Positions 1-8,703 of a DNA stretch of 43,425 nt are shown in pieces. The first letter of the stretch is position 1; each line of letters starts with the position of its first letter. Source of the DNA: Waddlia chondrophila WSU 86-1044 (GTDB taxonomy: Bacteria > Chlamydiota > Chlamydiia > Chlamydiales > CAMCWV01); contig CAMCWV010000015.1 in assembly GCA_945882915.1 (NCBI GenBank), positions 1 through 43,425 of the forward strand, written 5' to 3'. The translations under genes were made by a program, and so were the position numbers. A model generated the notes under the pieces. It did no database searches, was not told the origin of the DNA, and saw nothing but the letters and a program-made list of their open reading frames with translations.

Positions 1-45
1 AGCGCCTTAGTATTAGAAATACAAAGGGCACTTGCGATCGTTCAG

Positions 46-98
46 CCCCGGGAGCTTTCGCGCTAGTCCAAATTCCCATTTTCAAATACGAGGAGTAC
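46..98. repeat. Palindromic element, copy 1 (3' half)
   Basis: This is the right half of the window's main palindromic element. It reads from the central GGGAGCTTTCGCGCTAG to the terminal ACGAGGAGTAC, and the left arm is missing. It ends 37 bases before the tpiA start codon, so it probably lies in the tpiA leader. Full copies are at 14011-14106 and 28968-29063. Confidence 0.8.
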
Positions 99-135
99 AG
101 TCTGTTTTTTATCTGAAATTGCAGGGATTAAGACA

Positions 136-909
136 ATGCCTTCAGAAACGAAAGCTGCCAAGCAAGCTGTGATTGTCGCGAACTGGAAGATGTTCAAGAC
201 TATTGAGGAGACAGTAGCCTTCATTAAGGCTCTTAAGCCGCTTGTTCAGGGGGGCTCCTCCAAAGTGCTGCTTGCTGTACCGTTTACCTCTATTCATGCA
301 GCGACAAAAGAGGCGGCGGGTTCTTCTATTGTGATTGGCGCCCAGAATATGCATCATGCCGCTGATGGAGCCTTTACCGGTGAGGTGTCTGCTAGAATGT
401 TAAAAAATGCAGGGGCGCAGTTCGTTATTTTGGGTCACTCCGAGCGCCGTGCAATTTTTAAGGAGTCAAATAGGGTTGTTAATCTTAAGATCAAGAGGGC
501 TCTTGCAGAGGGGCTGAGACCGCTTGTATGTGTTGGAGAGACCCTCGAGCAGCGTGAACAAGGACTTACAGATAAGGTGCTCCAGCAGCAGCTAAAAGGG
601 AGCTTAGCGGGGATGTCTGCAGAAGATGGATTGAAAATAACACTTGCTTACGAGCCTGTTTGGGCAATAGGTACGGGAAAAACAGCAACCCCAGAGCTTG
701 TTCAGTCTGTGCATCTTATGTGTAAAAAGTGGCTTGCAGGGATATGGGGGGGGATTGTAGCCTCAAAGATCTCTTTGCTTTACGGTGGGTCTGTTAAGCC
801 AGATAATGTTCGCGCGTTAATGAATGAACTCGATATTGACGGAGCTCTTGTGGGTGGCGCTTCATTAGAGCCTCAGAGCTTTACTAAAATTGTGAATTTA
901 GGGAATTAA
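136..909 (+). CDS. tpiA: Triosephosphate isomerase
   Basis: This glycolytic and gluconeogenic enzyme interconverts dihydroxyacetone phosphate and glyceraldehyde 3-phosphate in the cytosol. The 257-residue length is normal for the family. The substrate-binding NWK (K18), the catalytic His in LGHSERR (H101) and the catalytic Glu in [11 protein letters not shown] (E173) are all present. The phosphate-binding YGGSV motif follows near the C-terminus. A secG gene starts two bases after its stop codon, so the two are probably co-transcribed. Half of a palindromic element lies just upstream. Nothing suggests truncation or transfer. Confidence 0.97.
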   Translation: MPSETKAAKQAVIVANWKMFKTIEETVAFIKALKPLVQGGSSKVLLAVPFTSIHAATKEAAGSSIVIGAQNMHHAADGAFTGEVSARMLKNAGAQFVILGHSERRAIFKESNRVVNLKIKRALAEGLRPLVCVGETLEQREQGLTDKVLQQQLKGSLAGMSAEDGLKITLAYEPVWAIGTGKTATPELVQSVHLMCKKWLAGIWGGIVASKISLLYGGSVKPDNVRALMNELDIDGALVGGASLEPQSFTKIVNLGN

Positions 910-911
910 TT

Positions 912-1199
912 ATGACGTTTATTTATTACATGGCTATTGCAGCTTTTTTATTTGTCGCAGTTCTTTTGTGCATCGTTATCATGATGCAAGAAAGCAAGGG
1001 AACGGGCCTAGGCGCTTCTTTTGGTGGCGATGTTAGCGGGTCGATGTTTGGAACAGGAACTGCCTCCGTTCTTAAGAAATTCACCGCTTGGCTTGCGGTC
1101 ATTTTTATGGGAGCTTCTATTCTCCTATCAGTATGGACTTCAACGCTTGAAACTTCAGGCATAGGACAGATCCCTGCGAGCATTGAGAAGTCTTCATGA
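912..1199 (+). CDS. secG: Preprotein translocase subunit SecG
   Basis: SecG is the small non-essential subunit of the SecYEG channel in the inner membrane. The 95-residue protein has two hydrophobic segments, about residues 3-25 and 52-74. Between them is the typical polar loop with MMQESKGTGLGASFGG, close to the family signature. It starts two bases after tpiA, and its last codons overlap the def start (ATGA arrangement). The three genes therefore look like one translationally coupled unit. The C-terminal tail is short and polar, as usual. Confidence 0.93.
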   Translation: MTFIYYMAIAAFLFVAVLLCIVIMMQESKGTGLGASFGGDVSGSMFGTGTASVLKKFTAWLAVIFMGASILLSVWTSTLETSGIGQIPASIEKSS

Positions 1200-1756
1200 A
1201 GCTCCCTTTAGCTTATTATGGGGATCCTATTCTCCGGCAAAAAGCAAAGCTTGTTGATTCGATTACCGATGATATTCGCCGTCTTATTGCAGATATGAGC
1301 GATACGATAGGGGTCAATCTTGGTCTTGCTGCTCCTCAAGTTAAGCAAAGCTTACGCATCTTTTTAGTTTGCATTCCTGAGTATGACGAAAACTGGAGGG
1401 AGCTTGCTCCTGGTAAGCTTGAGGTGTTTATTAACCCCAAGCTTTCTTTGCCAAGTGGCGAGCGTGTTGAGATGGAAGAGGGGTGCCTTTCCCTTCCTTG
1501 CCTGCGCGTTCCTGTCACGCGGCCAGCCGCCATTCATTACGAGACGATGACTTTAGAAGGGGTTGTTGTGGAGGGGTGTGCTGTGGGCCTTCGCGCTAGA
1601 GCTATCATGCACGAAAATGACCACCTCAACGGAAAGCTCACCATCGACCATCTTCATGGTCGTGCCCGTCAATATCTTAACAAGGACCTCAACGAGATCA
1701 AAAAGCGCTACTACCTAGGCGGTCAAATCCCCCCCTCGAATGACGAAGAAGTATAA
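1196..1756 (+). CDS. def: Peptide deformylase
   Basis: This metalloenzyme removes the formyl group from the N-terminal methionine of new proteins. All three family motifs are visible in the 186 residues: GLAAPQ at 43-48, EGCLSLP at 95-101 with metal ligand C97, and HENDH at 139-143 with the two His ligands and the catalytic Glu. Its start codon overlaps the secG stop. Its own stop shares a base with the next gene's ATG, so translation of the run is probably coupled. Length and motifs indicate an intact, active enzyme. Confidence 0.96.
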   Translation: MKLPLAYYGDPILRQKAKLVDSITDDIRRLIADMSDTIGVNLGLAAPQVKQSLRIFLVCIPEYDENWRELAPGKLEVFINPKLSLPSGERVEMEEGCLSLPCLRVPVTRPAAIHYETMTLEGVVVEGCAVGLRARAIMHENDHLNGKLTIDHLHGRARQYLNKDLNEIKKRYYLGGQIPPSNDEEV

Positions 1757-3357
1757 TGATTAATTTAGATGAGTCTGCAAGCAAGCGGTTATTTGAAAGG
1801 CTTGACAAGCTGACAGAGGTTTCTATTGCCTTGTCTGCTCAAAAAGAGCCGATGCAGCTATTAGAACAGATTCTTATGGGAGCTAAGAGCCTCACACATG
1901 CCGATGGGGGGACGCTCTACACAATCAAAGATAAAAATAGAGCTCACTTCGAGATTGTCTCTACAGATTCTCTGAATTTTCACATGGGGGGCTCTTCTGG
2001 AAGCCCCATCACCTTTGCTGACATTCCGCTTTATAACGAAGATCATAGCCCAAATGACCACATGGTCGTAGTGTGCGCTGCCGTCCATCAAACATCCGTT
2101 AATGTCGCCGATGCCTATGTTACCAAAGGAGGTGATCGGGGCTTTGATTTTTCAGGCACACGCCTTTTCGATGAAAAAACAGGCTACCATTCAACCTCAT
2201 TCCTCACAGTGCCCATGAAAGATCATGAAGGGGAAGTTATTGGGGTGCTACAATTAATTAACGCCCAAGATCCCGCCACAGGGAAAGTTGTCTCTTTTTC
2301 TGAGGCAGATCAACGTTTTATCGAGGCTCTTGCCTCTCAAGCTGCGGCGGTACTCACTAAGCAAGGGCTTATTTTAGGGCTTAAGCAGCTGTTTGGGGCT
2401 GTCTTAAAGATGCTTGCTAACGCTATTGATGATAAGTCTCATTACACTGCAGGTCACTGCAATAGGGTTCCTGTAATTGCAGATCTCCTTGCAAGAGCCG
2501 TGAACCGCGTCACGCAAGGGCCTCTGAAAGATGTGCGCTTTTCAGAAGATGATCTGTATGAGCTTCAAGTAGCGGCTTTCTTGCATGACTGCGGAAAGAT
2601 CGTAACACCTACGCATATCATGGATAAGGCAACGCGCCTTGAGGGGCTTTATGACAAGATTCACCTTATTGAAATGCGCTTTGAAATACTCAAACGAGAT
2701 GCCGAGATTGCATTCTTAAATGCCAGACTTGAGAAGAAAGCGGACTTGCAAAAGCACGAGGCAGATTATTCGAAGCTTCTTGCGAAGATGGACGAGGATT
2801 TTCAGTTCCTATTCGAATGCAACCGCGGCTTTGAGGTTATAACGGCAGAGAAAGCAGCGCGCATTAAGGCCATCTGCCAGCAGTATCAGCCCTGGTCATC
2901 TTCAGAAAAAAAGATGACACCGTTGATTACAGAAGAAGAAAAAGAAGATCTCCTCATCCCGCGAGGAACGCTCAATGTTACCGAAAGAGAAGTGATGAAG
3001 AATCACGTTGTATCAACAATTCGGATGCTCAGTGATATTCCCTACCCAAAACATCTAAAGCGCGTCCCAGAGATTGCGGGTTGTCATCATGAGCGATTTG
3101 ATGGCAGGGGGTACCCGAAGGGGCTTCGTGGAGAGCAGATGTCTGTGCAGGCAAGGATCTTGGCGATTGCGGATGTTTTTGAGGCGCTAACAGCACCGGA
3201 TAGGCCCTACAAGCAGCAAAACTCGTTTTCGCTTGCCTTGGACGTTCTTGGTACAATGAAGAATGAAGGGCATATTGACCCGCAGCTCTACGATGTTTTT
3301 ATTAAGGAGAAGGTCTATAGCGAATATGCCAAAAAGCTCGGCATCGCAGACGCCTAA
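1756..3357 (+). CDS. GAF and HD-GYP domain protein
   Basis: The 533 residues hold an N-terminal GAF-like sensor domain (about 15-205) followed by an HD phosphohydrolase domain of HD-GYP type. HDCGK is at 277-281 (H277, D278). HHERFDGRGYP begins at residue 444, and a DVFEALTAPDRPYK motif follows. HD-GYP enzymes usually hydrolyse cyclic dinucleotides, classically cyclic di-GMP; the substrate here is not known. The HD pair and the HH motif are about 165 residues apart, far more than in compact HD-GYP domains. The charged, helical-looking insert may be an extra regulatory region. The start overlaps the def stop by one base. Confidence 0.85.
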   Translation: MINLDESASKRLFERLDKLTEVSIALSAQKEPMQLLEQILMGAKSLTHADGGTLYTIKDKNRAHFEIVSTDSLNFHMGGSSGSPITFADIPLYNEDHSPNDHMVVVCAAVHQTSVNVADAYVTKGGDRGFDFSGTRLFDEKTGYHSTSFLTVPMKDHEGEVIGVLQLINAQDPATGKVVSFSEADQRFIEALASQAAAVLTKQGLILGLKQLFGAVLKMLANAIDDKSHYTAGHCNRVPVIADLLARAVNRVTQGPLKDVRFSEDDLYELQVAAFLHDCGKIVTPTHIMDKATRLEGLYDKIHLIEMRFEILKRDAEIAFLNARLEKKADLQKHEADYSKLLAKMDEDFQFLFECNRGFEVITAEKAARIKAICQQYQPWSSSEKKMTPLITEEEKEDLLIPRGTLNVTEREVMKNHVVSTIRMLSDIPYPKHLKRVPEIAGCHHERFDGRGYPKGLRGEQMSVQARILAIADVFEALTAPDRPYKQQNSFSLALDVLGTMKNEGHIDPQLYDVFIKEKVYSEYAKKLGIADA

Positions 3358-3369
3358 ACAGGTAGTTAT

Positions 3370-3437
3370 ATACTCCTCTTAGCTGAAAATGGAGCTTTGG
3401 CGCCGTCCAAATTCCCGTTTTCAGCTAAGAGGAGTAT
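3370..3437. repeat. Palindromic element, copy 2 (short form)
   Basis: A 68-bp inverted repeat runs from ATACTCCTCTTAGCTG to its complement ending AAGAGGAGTAT. The core is GAGCTTTGGCGCCGTCC. It is shorter than the 96-bp copies because part of the centre is missing. A small palindrome around 3436-3452 (TATAGTCGACTATAG) follows directly. It lies between the HD-GYP gene and the copper ATPase, 65 bases before the ATPase start. Confidence 0.85.
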
Positions 3438-3502
3438 AGTCGACTATAGTCGATTAAGCGCAAAGAAAGGCGTAAATTCTTTAAAAGGGGTTTGGCTGTT
3501 TT

Positions 3503-5884
3503 ATGCCCTCGCTAACAACCCAAGCCCCTTGTCTTTTGTGCGGGCTTGCACTCTCAAAACCCCCATCCTTGCCACCATCAGCCTTTTGTTGCTCGGGGTG
3601 CCATGCGGTCTATCAGGTGCTGGTTGCAAAAGGCGGGCTCCAAAACTATCAAGATACCCCTATCTTTCAGCAAGCACTCCGCTCGGGACTTATCTCTAAC
3701 CCAACGCTTTTAAGCGAGCTGCGAGCCAAGATACCGCCCCTCCCAGAAGAAGAGTGGCAGAAGCTTTATCTTGAAGTTGAGGATATGTGGTGTCTTTCCT
3801 GCTCAGAGGTGATCAGGCTTACGCTCCTTCAAGAAAAAGGGATTCGCAATTGCATAGTCGACTACACGACAGATCTTGCCTCCATCGAATTTGCCCCGCG
3901 CCACCTTGCTAAAGAGGATATCTACGCCCTTATAAGAGCTCTTGGTTACAAGCCTGCACCCCTTCAAGGTGAGGAGGCGAAGAGGGTCCCGCTTTCTCTC
4001 TGGCTTCGTTTTATTGTAGCTGTCTTTTGTGCGGGCAATCTGATGATGTTTGCCTACCCCATCTATCTCGATTATTTTGCAATGGATACGGAAGGGTATT
4101 CCGCACTGTTCGCATGGCTTTCGCTGGCCGCTGCTGTGCCTATTGTGACTTACTGTGCCTGGCCTATTTTTCGCAGGTTCTGGACGGGGCTAAAAGTGGG
4201 CTTGCTCGGGATGGAGGCCCTCGTAGCGCTTGGTATCACAACCGCCTTTGGCCTTTCTCTTTATACTTTGCTTACGGGTGGCTCTCAGGTCTACTTCGAC
4301 TCAATGTCGATGATTGTCGTCTTTGTTCTTCTTGGAAAAATCATTGAAACAAAGGCGAAATTCTCCGTTCGTTCTACACTTTTAAGGTTAACGCGTGCTT
4401 TGCCACGTCGGGGGAGGAAAGTATTATCAGACGTAAAAGCGGAGTTCACTCCAATTAAAGAAATTCACATTAACGATCATGTGATGGCTCTCATGGGGGA
4501 AAAGATCGTTCTAGATGGCATTGTTATACAAGGAGAGGGGGCCTGCGATGAATCGCTCATGACAGGGGAGGCGATCCCTTTACCTAAGAAAGTAGGAGAC
4601 ACTATTATTGCAGGGTCAGTATTGACAAGCGGAAACATCACCTACGCCGTCACCCAGGTTGATAAAAGCTCGACTCTGCAAAAGATTATCGAAATGATCG
4701 AACATACACTCGGACATAAACCTGCCCATCACCATCCCGTAGACGCCATCGTTAAGTGGTTTGTTCCCTTAGTTGTCGTCGTAGCTTCACTAGCCGGTGT
4801 ATTCTGCTGGCTAATAGGGGCAACAGCAGAAGCTTCTCTCTTGCGCACAATCTCAATCTTACTCATTTCTTGTCCGTGCGCAATTGGGATTGCCGTGCCG
4901 TTAGCAGAGTCTCTGCTTATGAGCCGCCTTGCCTCTCTTGGCGCCATCATCCGAAATCGTGGAGTCCTACAACACCTTGGCAAAGAGACTTGCCTCATTT
5001 GCGATAAAACAGGAACGCTTACAGAGGGGAAGTTTGTTGTTTTAGATGGGATGCAGCTCTTGTCTCTTTCTGAAAAACAAGCCCTTCTTGGCCTTAGCAG
5101 ACACTCCACGCATCCGATTGCAACGGCTGTTGCCTTAGCACTCTTTGAAGAAAAAGTTATTCCCATTACCTACGACAAGATAGAAGAAATCCCCGGGAAG
5201 GGGATTAGAGGGTGGGCAGAAGGTGATTTCTATCTTTTCGGCTCAGAAGCTTTTTTACATGAAAATGGTGTAGCACACATTCCGGATGCACTTTCGTCTT
5301 CTGACAAGCTCATCCGCTCTACTGTGTATTTCGCCGCATCGCGCACTTTTCCACTCATTCTAGGTGACCGCCTAAGAAACGGCGCGCAAGGACTTAAAGG
5401 TGAGTTTCCCGATATTGAAACAATCCTACTTTCGGGTGATTCTCGGTCTTCGGTAGAAGCTGTTGCGGGGGCTTGCAACTTTGATAGCTATCACTTTCGC
5501 TTTACTCCCTTGCAAAAACAAGAATTCATCCAGAGCAAGCGCTCCCAAGGACACCTTGTCTGCATGGTTGGAGATGGCATCAATGACGCCCCGGCGCTGA
5601 CTTCTGCCCACATCGGCATCTCCACCGCTTCGGCCAGCGATATCTCTATCCAAGTCTCCGATATTCTCCTCACAACAGATCGTTTACAAACGATCTCTGA
5701 AATTCACCACCTCGGCAAAAGGGGCCGCGCTATTATCTCCCAAAATCTATTCTGGGCTTTCTTCTACAATATTTTGGGCCTTTGCCTTGCAGTTGCTGGT
5801 TATCTTTCACCTTTCTTTGCAGCGCTTGCGATGACCCTCAGCAGCCTCGTCGTCACCTTCAACGCGCTCCGCCTAAAAAAGTAA
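3503..5884 (+). CDS. Copper-type P1B ATPase (FixI/CcoI-like)
   Basis: This 793-residue inner-membrane pump should move copper ions at the expense of ATP. The N-terminus has a Cys-rich metal motif (CLLCG, then CCSGC), then a heavy-metal-associated domain with MWCLSC near residue 100. Membrane helices follow. TGE is near 354, the transport motif CPC is at 457-459, the phosphorylated Asp is D501 in DKTGTLT, the HP motif is at 537-538, and GDGINDAP starts at 690. The N-terminal Cys cluster is typical of FixI/CcoI pumps, which feed copper to oxidase assembly, but no ccoNOP genes are visible here, so an export or detoxification role is also possible. AAAAGGGG at 3482-3489 may be the ribosome-binding site. 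Confidence 0.93.
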   Translation: MPSLTTQAPCLLCGLALSKPPSLPPSAFCCSGCHAVYQVLVAKGGLQNYQDTPIFQQALRSGLISNPTLLSELRAKIPPLPEEEWQKLYLEVEDMWCLSCSEVIRLTLLQEKGIRNCIVDYTTDLASIEFAPRHLAKEDIYALIRALGYKPAPLQGEEAKRVPLSLWLRFIVAVFCAGNLMMFAYPIYLDYFAMDTEGYSALFAWLSLAAAVPIVTYCAWPIFRRFWTGLKVGLLGMEALVALGITTAFGLSLYTLLTGGSQVYFDSMSMIVVFVLLGKIIETKAKFSVRSTLLRLTRALPRRGRKVLSDVKAEFTPIKEIHINDHVMALMGEKIVLDGIVIQGEGACDESLMTGEAIPLPKKVGDTIIAGSVLTSGNITYAVTQVDKSSTLQKIIEMIEHTLGHKPAHHHPVDAIVKWFVPLVVVVASLAGVFCWLIGATAEASLLRTISILLISCPCAIGIAVPLAESLLMSRLASLGAIIRNRGVLQHLGKETCLICDKTGTLTEGKFVVLDGMQLLSLSEKQALLGLSRHSTHPIATAVALALFEEKVIPITYDKIEEIPGKGIRGWAEGDFYLFGSEAFLHENGVAHIPDALSSSDKLIRSTVYFAASRTFPLILGDRLRNGAQGLKGEFPDIETILLSGDSRSSVEAVAGACNFDSYHFRFTPLQKQEFIQSKRSQGHLVCMVGDGINDAPALTSAHIGISTASASDISIQVSDILLTTDRLQTISEIHHLGKRGRAIISQNLFWAFFYNILGLCLAVAGYLSPFFAALAMTLSSLVVTFNALRLKK

Positions 5885-5896
5885 ACAGAAGAAAAT

Positions 5897-6248
5897 GCAA
5901 GAACAGGATGGGCAGGACCAGCCTTCGGCTGGCAGGATAATAGTTTTTTGAAACACAGAGAGCGTGAGAGAAATAAGGAAAGGGACGCGGCTGTTTTTTT
6001 AACCGCGTAAGCGGTAATTAAACGGCAAGGCCGTGACCGAAGGGAGCCTACGGGATTTTTAACCAGAAATTCGGAGCCACGGCCTTGCCGCTTAGCTACC
6101 GCTTGCGCGGTTTTCTAAAAAACAACCACCAACTCCGCGCCCCCTTCTCTTTTCTCTTGTTTTTCTCTCACGTTCTGTGTTTCAAAAAACCATTATCCTG
6201 TTTTTATCCTGACAACCAAAGGCTGATCCTGCCTATCCTCTTCTTGTA
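5897..6248. repeat. Long imperfect inverted repeat (family B)
   Basis: This gene-free stretch between two convergent genes is one large palindrome. The outer arms carry AGGATGGGCAGGACCAGCC and its counterpart near 6225. Inner arms carry TTTTTTGAAACACAGAGAG at 5945 and its complement at 6170-6190. The centre carries GGCAAGGCCGTG / CACGGCCTTGCCG. It could act as a bidirectional terminator for the ATPase and lptD-like genes. Single arms of the same family recur at 30472, 32094-32275, 33450 and 39168. No protein-coding content was recognised. Confidence 0.85.
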
Positions 6249-6264
6249 TTTCTTTGCTGCTTTC

Positions 6265-8397
6265 TTATTTGTGCGGAGGGGCCGCACCCTTGTTTCCAGA
6301 GAGGGTCAGGCTAACGCTAACTCTATTATCGGCATCTGTGTGTTCGAAGGAGAATCTCATTTTCCATGAGCTGTAGAGCTGGGTGTAGAGGTCGATTTTG
6401 CAGTTGAGGTAGTGGGGGGCCTCTTTGCGATCCCAGCCTTGACGCGTTTGAAGTTGGACGCTCCAGTCGGGGTCGAACTGGTAGTAAAACCTGGTGAGGA
6501 GGGTGTCTCTTTTGTCTGAAAGAGGGGAGTTGAGGAGGGATTGTTCGCTGCGGACAGCGTCGAGGATGAAGTTATTATGGTCAGCTTTTGTCCAAGAGAA
6601 TCTTCCGCGATGGAGGTATTCGATGCCGATAGCAATTTTTTCGTTGATGGTCCAGTCTGTACGAAGGTTGATGTGGTCAAGTTGATGATGGGTTACATTC
6701 CAAGCGCCGGTGACACCTTGAGAGACTGTGGGGATTGGGAACCATTCGACAGCAGTGTAAAGGCGCGGGATGTGTCTGATTTTAGATGTTGCAGCCTCGA
6801 AGACGTAGGCGTACATGTCAACAGAAAGGGGCTGATGGAGTTTGTCTTCTGTTTTCTGATAGATTGAATTTCTAACACCAACGCGAAGGAGTCCCAGGCG
6901 CGAGTAGGCATCATCAATGGTGAAGATGTAATGCTTATCGACGCTACTTGTTGGAGTCGTCGTGTATTTGTAGTTGGCGTAGGGTTCGATGACGTGCTTG
7001 TGGTCGCCATAGATCTTATGCATGGATGTGTTGGCTTCAGCGCCAAAGCTTCCAAACCCCAGCCATGCAGGAGCATTTGTTGGGCTATTGCTGTAGTAAA
7101 TTCCTCGAAAGCCTGCCTGCGGGGTGAGTGTTACCGGACCAATTGGAATAGGGCGGTAAATTCGGTTGTGGGTTTCTAGGCGGGTGGAGTTGAAGTCTGC
7201 AGGTTTAATTGCGCCTCTAATTGTTTCTTTAGCAAAAACATAGTCGAGATAGGAAACTGAGGCAGTGTTGCTCGAGAGAATGCCGGTATTGCCAATTTGG
7301 AAGGGACGAATATGCCCTTCAAGAGAAGGGAGTTTTTGATCGATAGTTTGGAAGGGGTTGATTCTTACTCTGGTTGTGAAATTTAAGAGCCAGGCATCTT
7401 CCTTGCGACTGACACCGAGCTGCGTAAGGCCTGCTGTTTGGAGTTTAAAGCTCCCATCGGCGTAGTCGCTTGCCATGTTTTTGTCGCTAAGACGGTCGTA
7501 GGTGAGATCGGTGGAGAGTTTGCCATCATCAAATTTGTTCTTGTAGAGCCCTTGAGCTCTGTAGCGAGTGCGCATGTGAGAGTCACTCACAGAATCATCA
7601 CGAGCAATAAAATTGCGGGAAAGGAGTTTCTCATTCCCTTTTTCGTATTTCGCTTCTATTCCAACTCCAGCGCCGCGTGATGAACGGTATTCAAGTGCGG
7701 CATGAACTTTCCAGTCGTCTTTGGCGTAGAGACGGTAGCGCACCTTTACGCTTGACCCGCGGATGCCCCCTATGCGGACCCTTGCGTTGACAGGCATGTC
7801 ATTTAGAGCGTCCATGTGCATGTCTAGGCTTGGAACCCACATTAGAGGGATATCTAGAAAGCGAAATTGAATATCACTTGCTGACATCAGGCGGTTTTTA
7901 TAGATCTTGATCTCAGGAGATTTAAGAGCCCAGTCTTCGCGGCCGCTTTCACATGTTGTGATGTATCCGTTGTAGATGACGTAAGTGCCATCGGGAGATA
8001 GGGTAATGCGCTCTCCTTTTACAAACCAAGGAGGAAAGCCAGCCTTCCCGCCGTAAACGGTTCCTTTTTCGGAGTTGAAGTCGTATTCGAGTTTACTCCC
8101 GACAATGAGTCTGCCATGATATTCGATTAGCAGGTCTTCTTCAGCCTCTAGATACTCCTCACGAACGCCTTGTTTGTTTGTCCTTTGCGTGTATCTAATT
8201 TTTTTTGCTTGGATGCGCACGTTGGGAGCACTTAGTACCCCCCCTTCTTGAGTCGAAAAGACCCCATCTTCAAACAAGGGGCTACCTTTAAGATCTACCT
8301 TTACCAGGGAAGGGGGCAGAGTATCTGGAGAGGCGCTTAATAATCCTAAAGAGGCGATTAGCGAAACAGTCGCAATGGTACAAAAACGTTTAATCAT
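6265..8397 (-). CDS. lptD: LptD-like outer-membrane LPS assembly protein
   Basis: LptD inserts lipopolysaccharide into the outer membrane. The 710-residue protein starts with a clear signal peptide (MIKRFCTIATVSLIASLGLLSA). An OstA-type N-terminal region follows (about 30-150), with repeated short strands around LSAPNVRIQAKKIRY. The rest is a long beta-rich region with many alternating aromatic and polar residues, consistent with the beta-barrel. It is a little shorter than the proteobacterial protein. I chose the ATG at 8395-8397 over a TTG one codon upstream. It converges on the copper ATPase gene across the family B palindrome. Assignment is by fold-like pattern; catalytic residues do not exist for this family. 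Confidence 0.75.
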   Translation of the reverse strand: MIKRFCTIATVSLIASLGLLSASPDTLPPSLVKVDLKGSPLFEDGVFSTQEGGVLSAPNVRIQAKKIRYTQRTNKQGVREEYLEAEEDLLIEYHGRLIVGSKLEYDFNSEKGTVYGGKAGFPPWFVKGERITLSPDGTYVIYNGYITTCESGREDWALKSPEIKIYKNRLMSASDIQFRFLDIPLMWVPSLDMHMDALNDMPVNARVRIGGIRGSSVKVRYRLYAKDDWKVHAALEYRSSRGAGVGIEAKYEKGNEKLLSRNFIARDDSVSDSHMRTRYRAQGLYKNKFDDGKLSTDLTYDRLSDKNMASDYADGSFKLQTAGLTQLGVSRKEDAWLLNFTTRVRINPFQTIDQKLPSLEGHIRPFQIGNTGILSSNTASVSYLDYVFAKETIRGAIKPADFNSTRLETHNRIYRPIPIGPVTLTPQAGFRGIYYSNSPTNAPAWLGFGSFGAEANTSMHKIYGDHKHVIEPYANYKYTTTPTSSVDKHYIFTIDDAYSRLGLLRVGVRNSIYQKTEDKLHQPLSVDMYAYVFEAATSKIRHIPRLYTAVEWFPIPTVSQGVTGAWNVTHHQLDHINLRTDWTINEKIAIGIEYLHRGRFSWTKADHNNFILDAVRSEQSLLNSPLSDKRDTLLTRFYYQFDPDWSVQLQTRQGWDRKEAPHYLNCKIDLYTQLYSSWKMRFSFEHTDADNRVSVSLTLSGNKGAAPPHK

Positions 8398-8527
8398 CAA
8401 GGAGTAGCTACCATTTTAATGCTTTCAACGCAAAGACGCAAAAAGGTAAGGGTGCAGAGAAAAAAGGAGTGTAAGAGGAGAGGAGTGCGGGCTTTTAGCA
8501 TCATAAATTTAAAATTTAAATTATTCT

Positions 8528-8548
8528 TTTCAGCTACGAGGAGTAGAG
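8528..8548. repeat. Palindromic element, copy 3 (half)
   Basis: Only the end TTTCAGCTACGAGGAGTAGAG of the palindromic element is present. It joins directly to the broken 3' side of the ferredoxin remnant, so the element is at or very near the breakpoint. Confidence 0.75.
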
Positions 8549-8633
8549 TAACGCGGAAGCAGTCGACCGGGCACACGTCGACACAGTCGGTGTATTTGCA
8601 TTTGATACAGGATTCAGAAACGATATGGGTCAT
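8549..8633 (-). pseudogene. Truncated ferredoxin gene
   Basis: The first 26 codons match the start of a 7Fe/4Fe-type ferredoxin: [19 protein letters not shown] then VCPVDCF, with the first Cys cluster (CxxCxxxxC...C) intact. After this the reading frame runs into the half palindromic element and unrelated sequence, so the second cluster and C-terminus are missing. A complete protein of this family is around 75-110 residues. The remnant cannot make a normal ferredoxin. The loss may be compensated by another copy elsewhere in the genome. Confidence 0.85.
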
Positions 8634-8703
8634 GGTGTGCTTAAAAGGGAAATGTAACTTTATTAAGTCAAGTCATTGATTTTACGAGATTACGACGGTG
8701 AAA

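Noticed and set aside
3397..3699. Open frame overlapping the ATPase start
   Set aside because: It reads across the palindromic element and is out of frame with the clearly coding ATPase.
6085..6369. Forward open frame in the family B palindrome
   Set aside because: It lies within one arm of the inverted repeat and the lptD 3' end and has no recognisable features.
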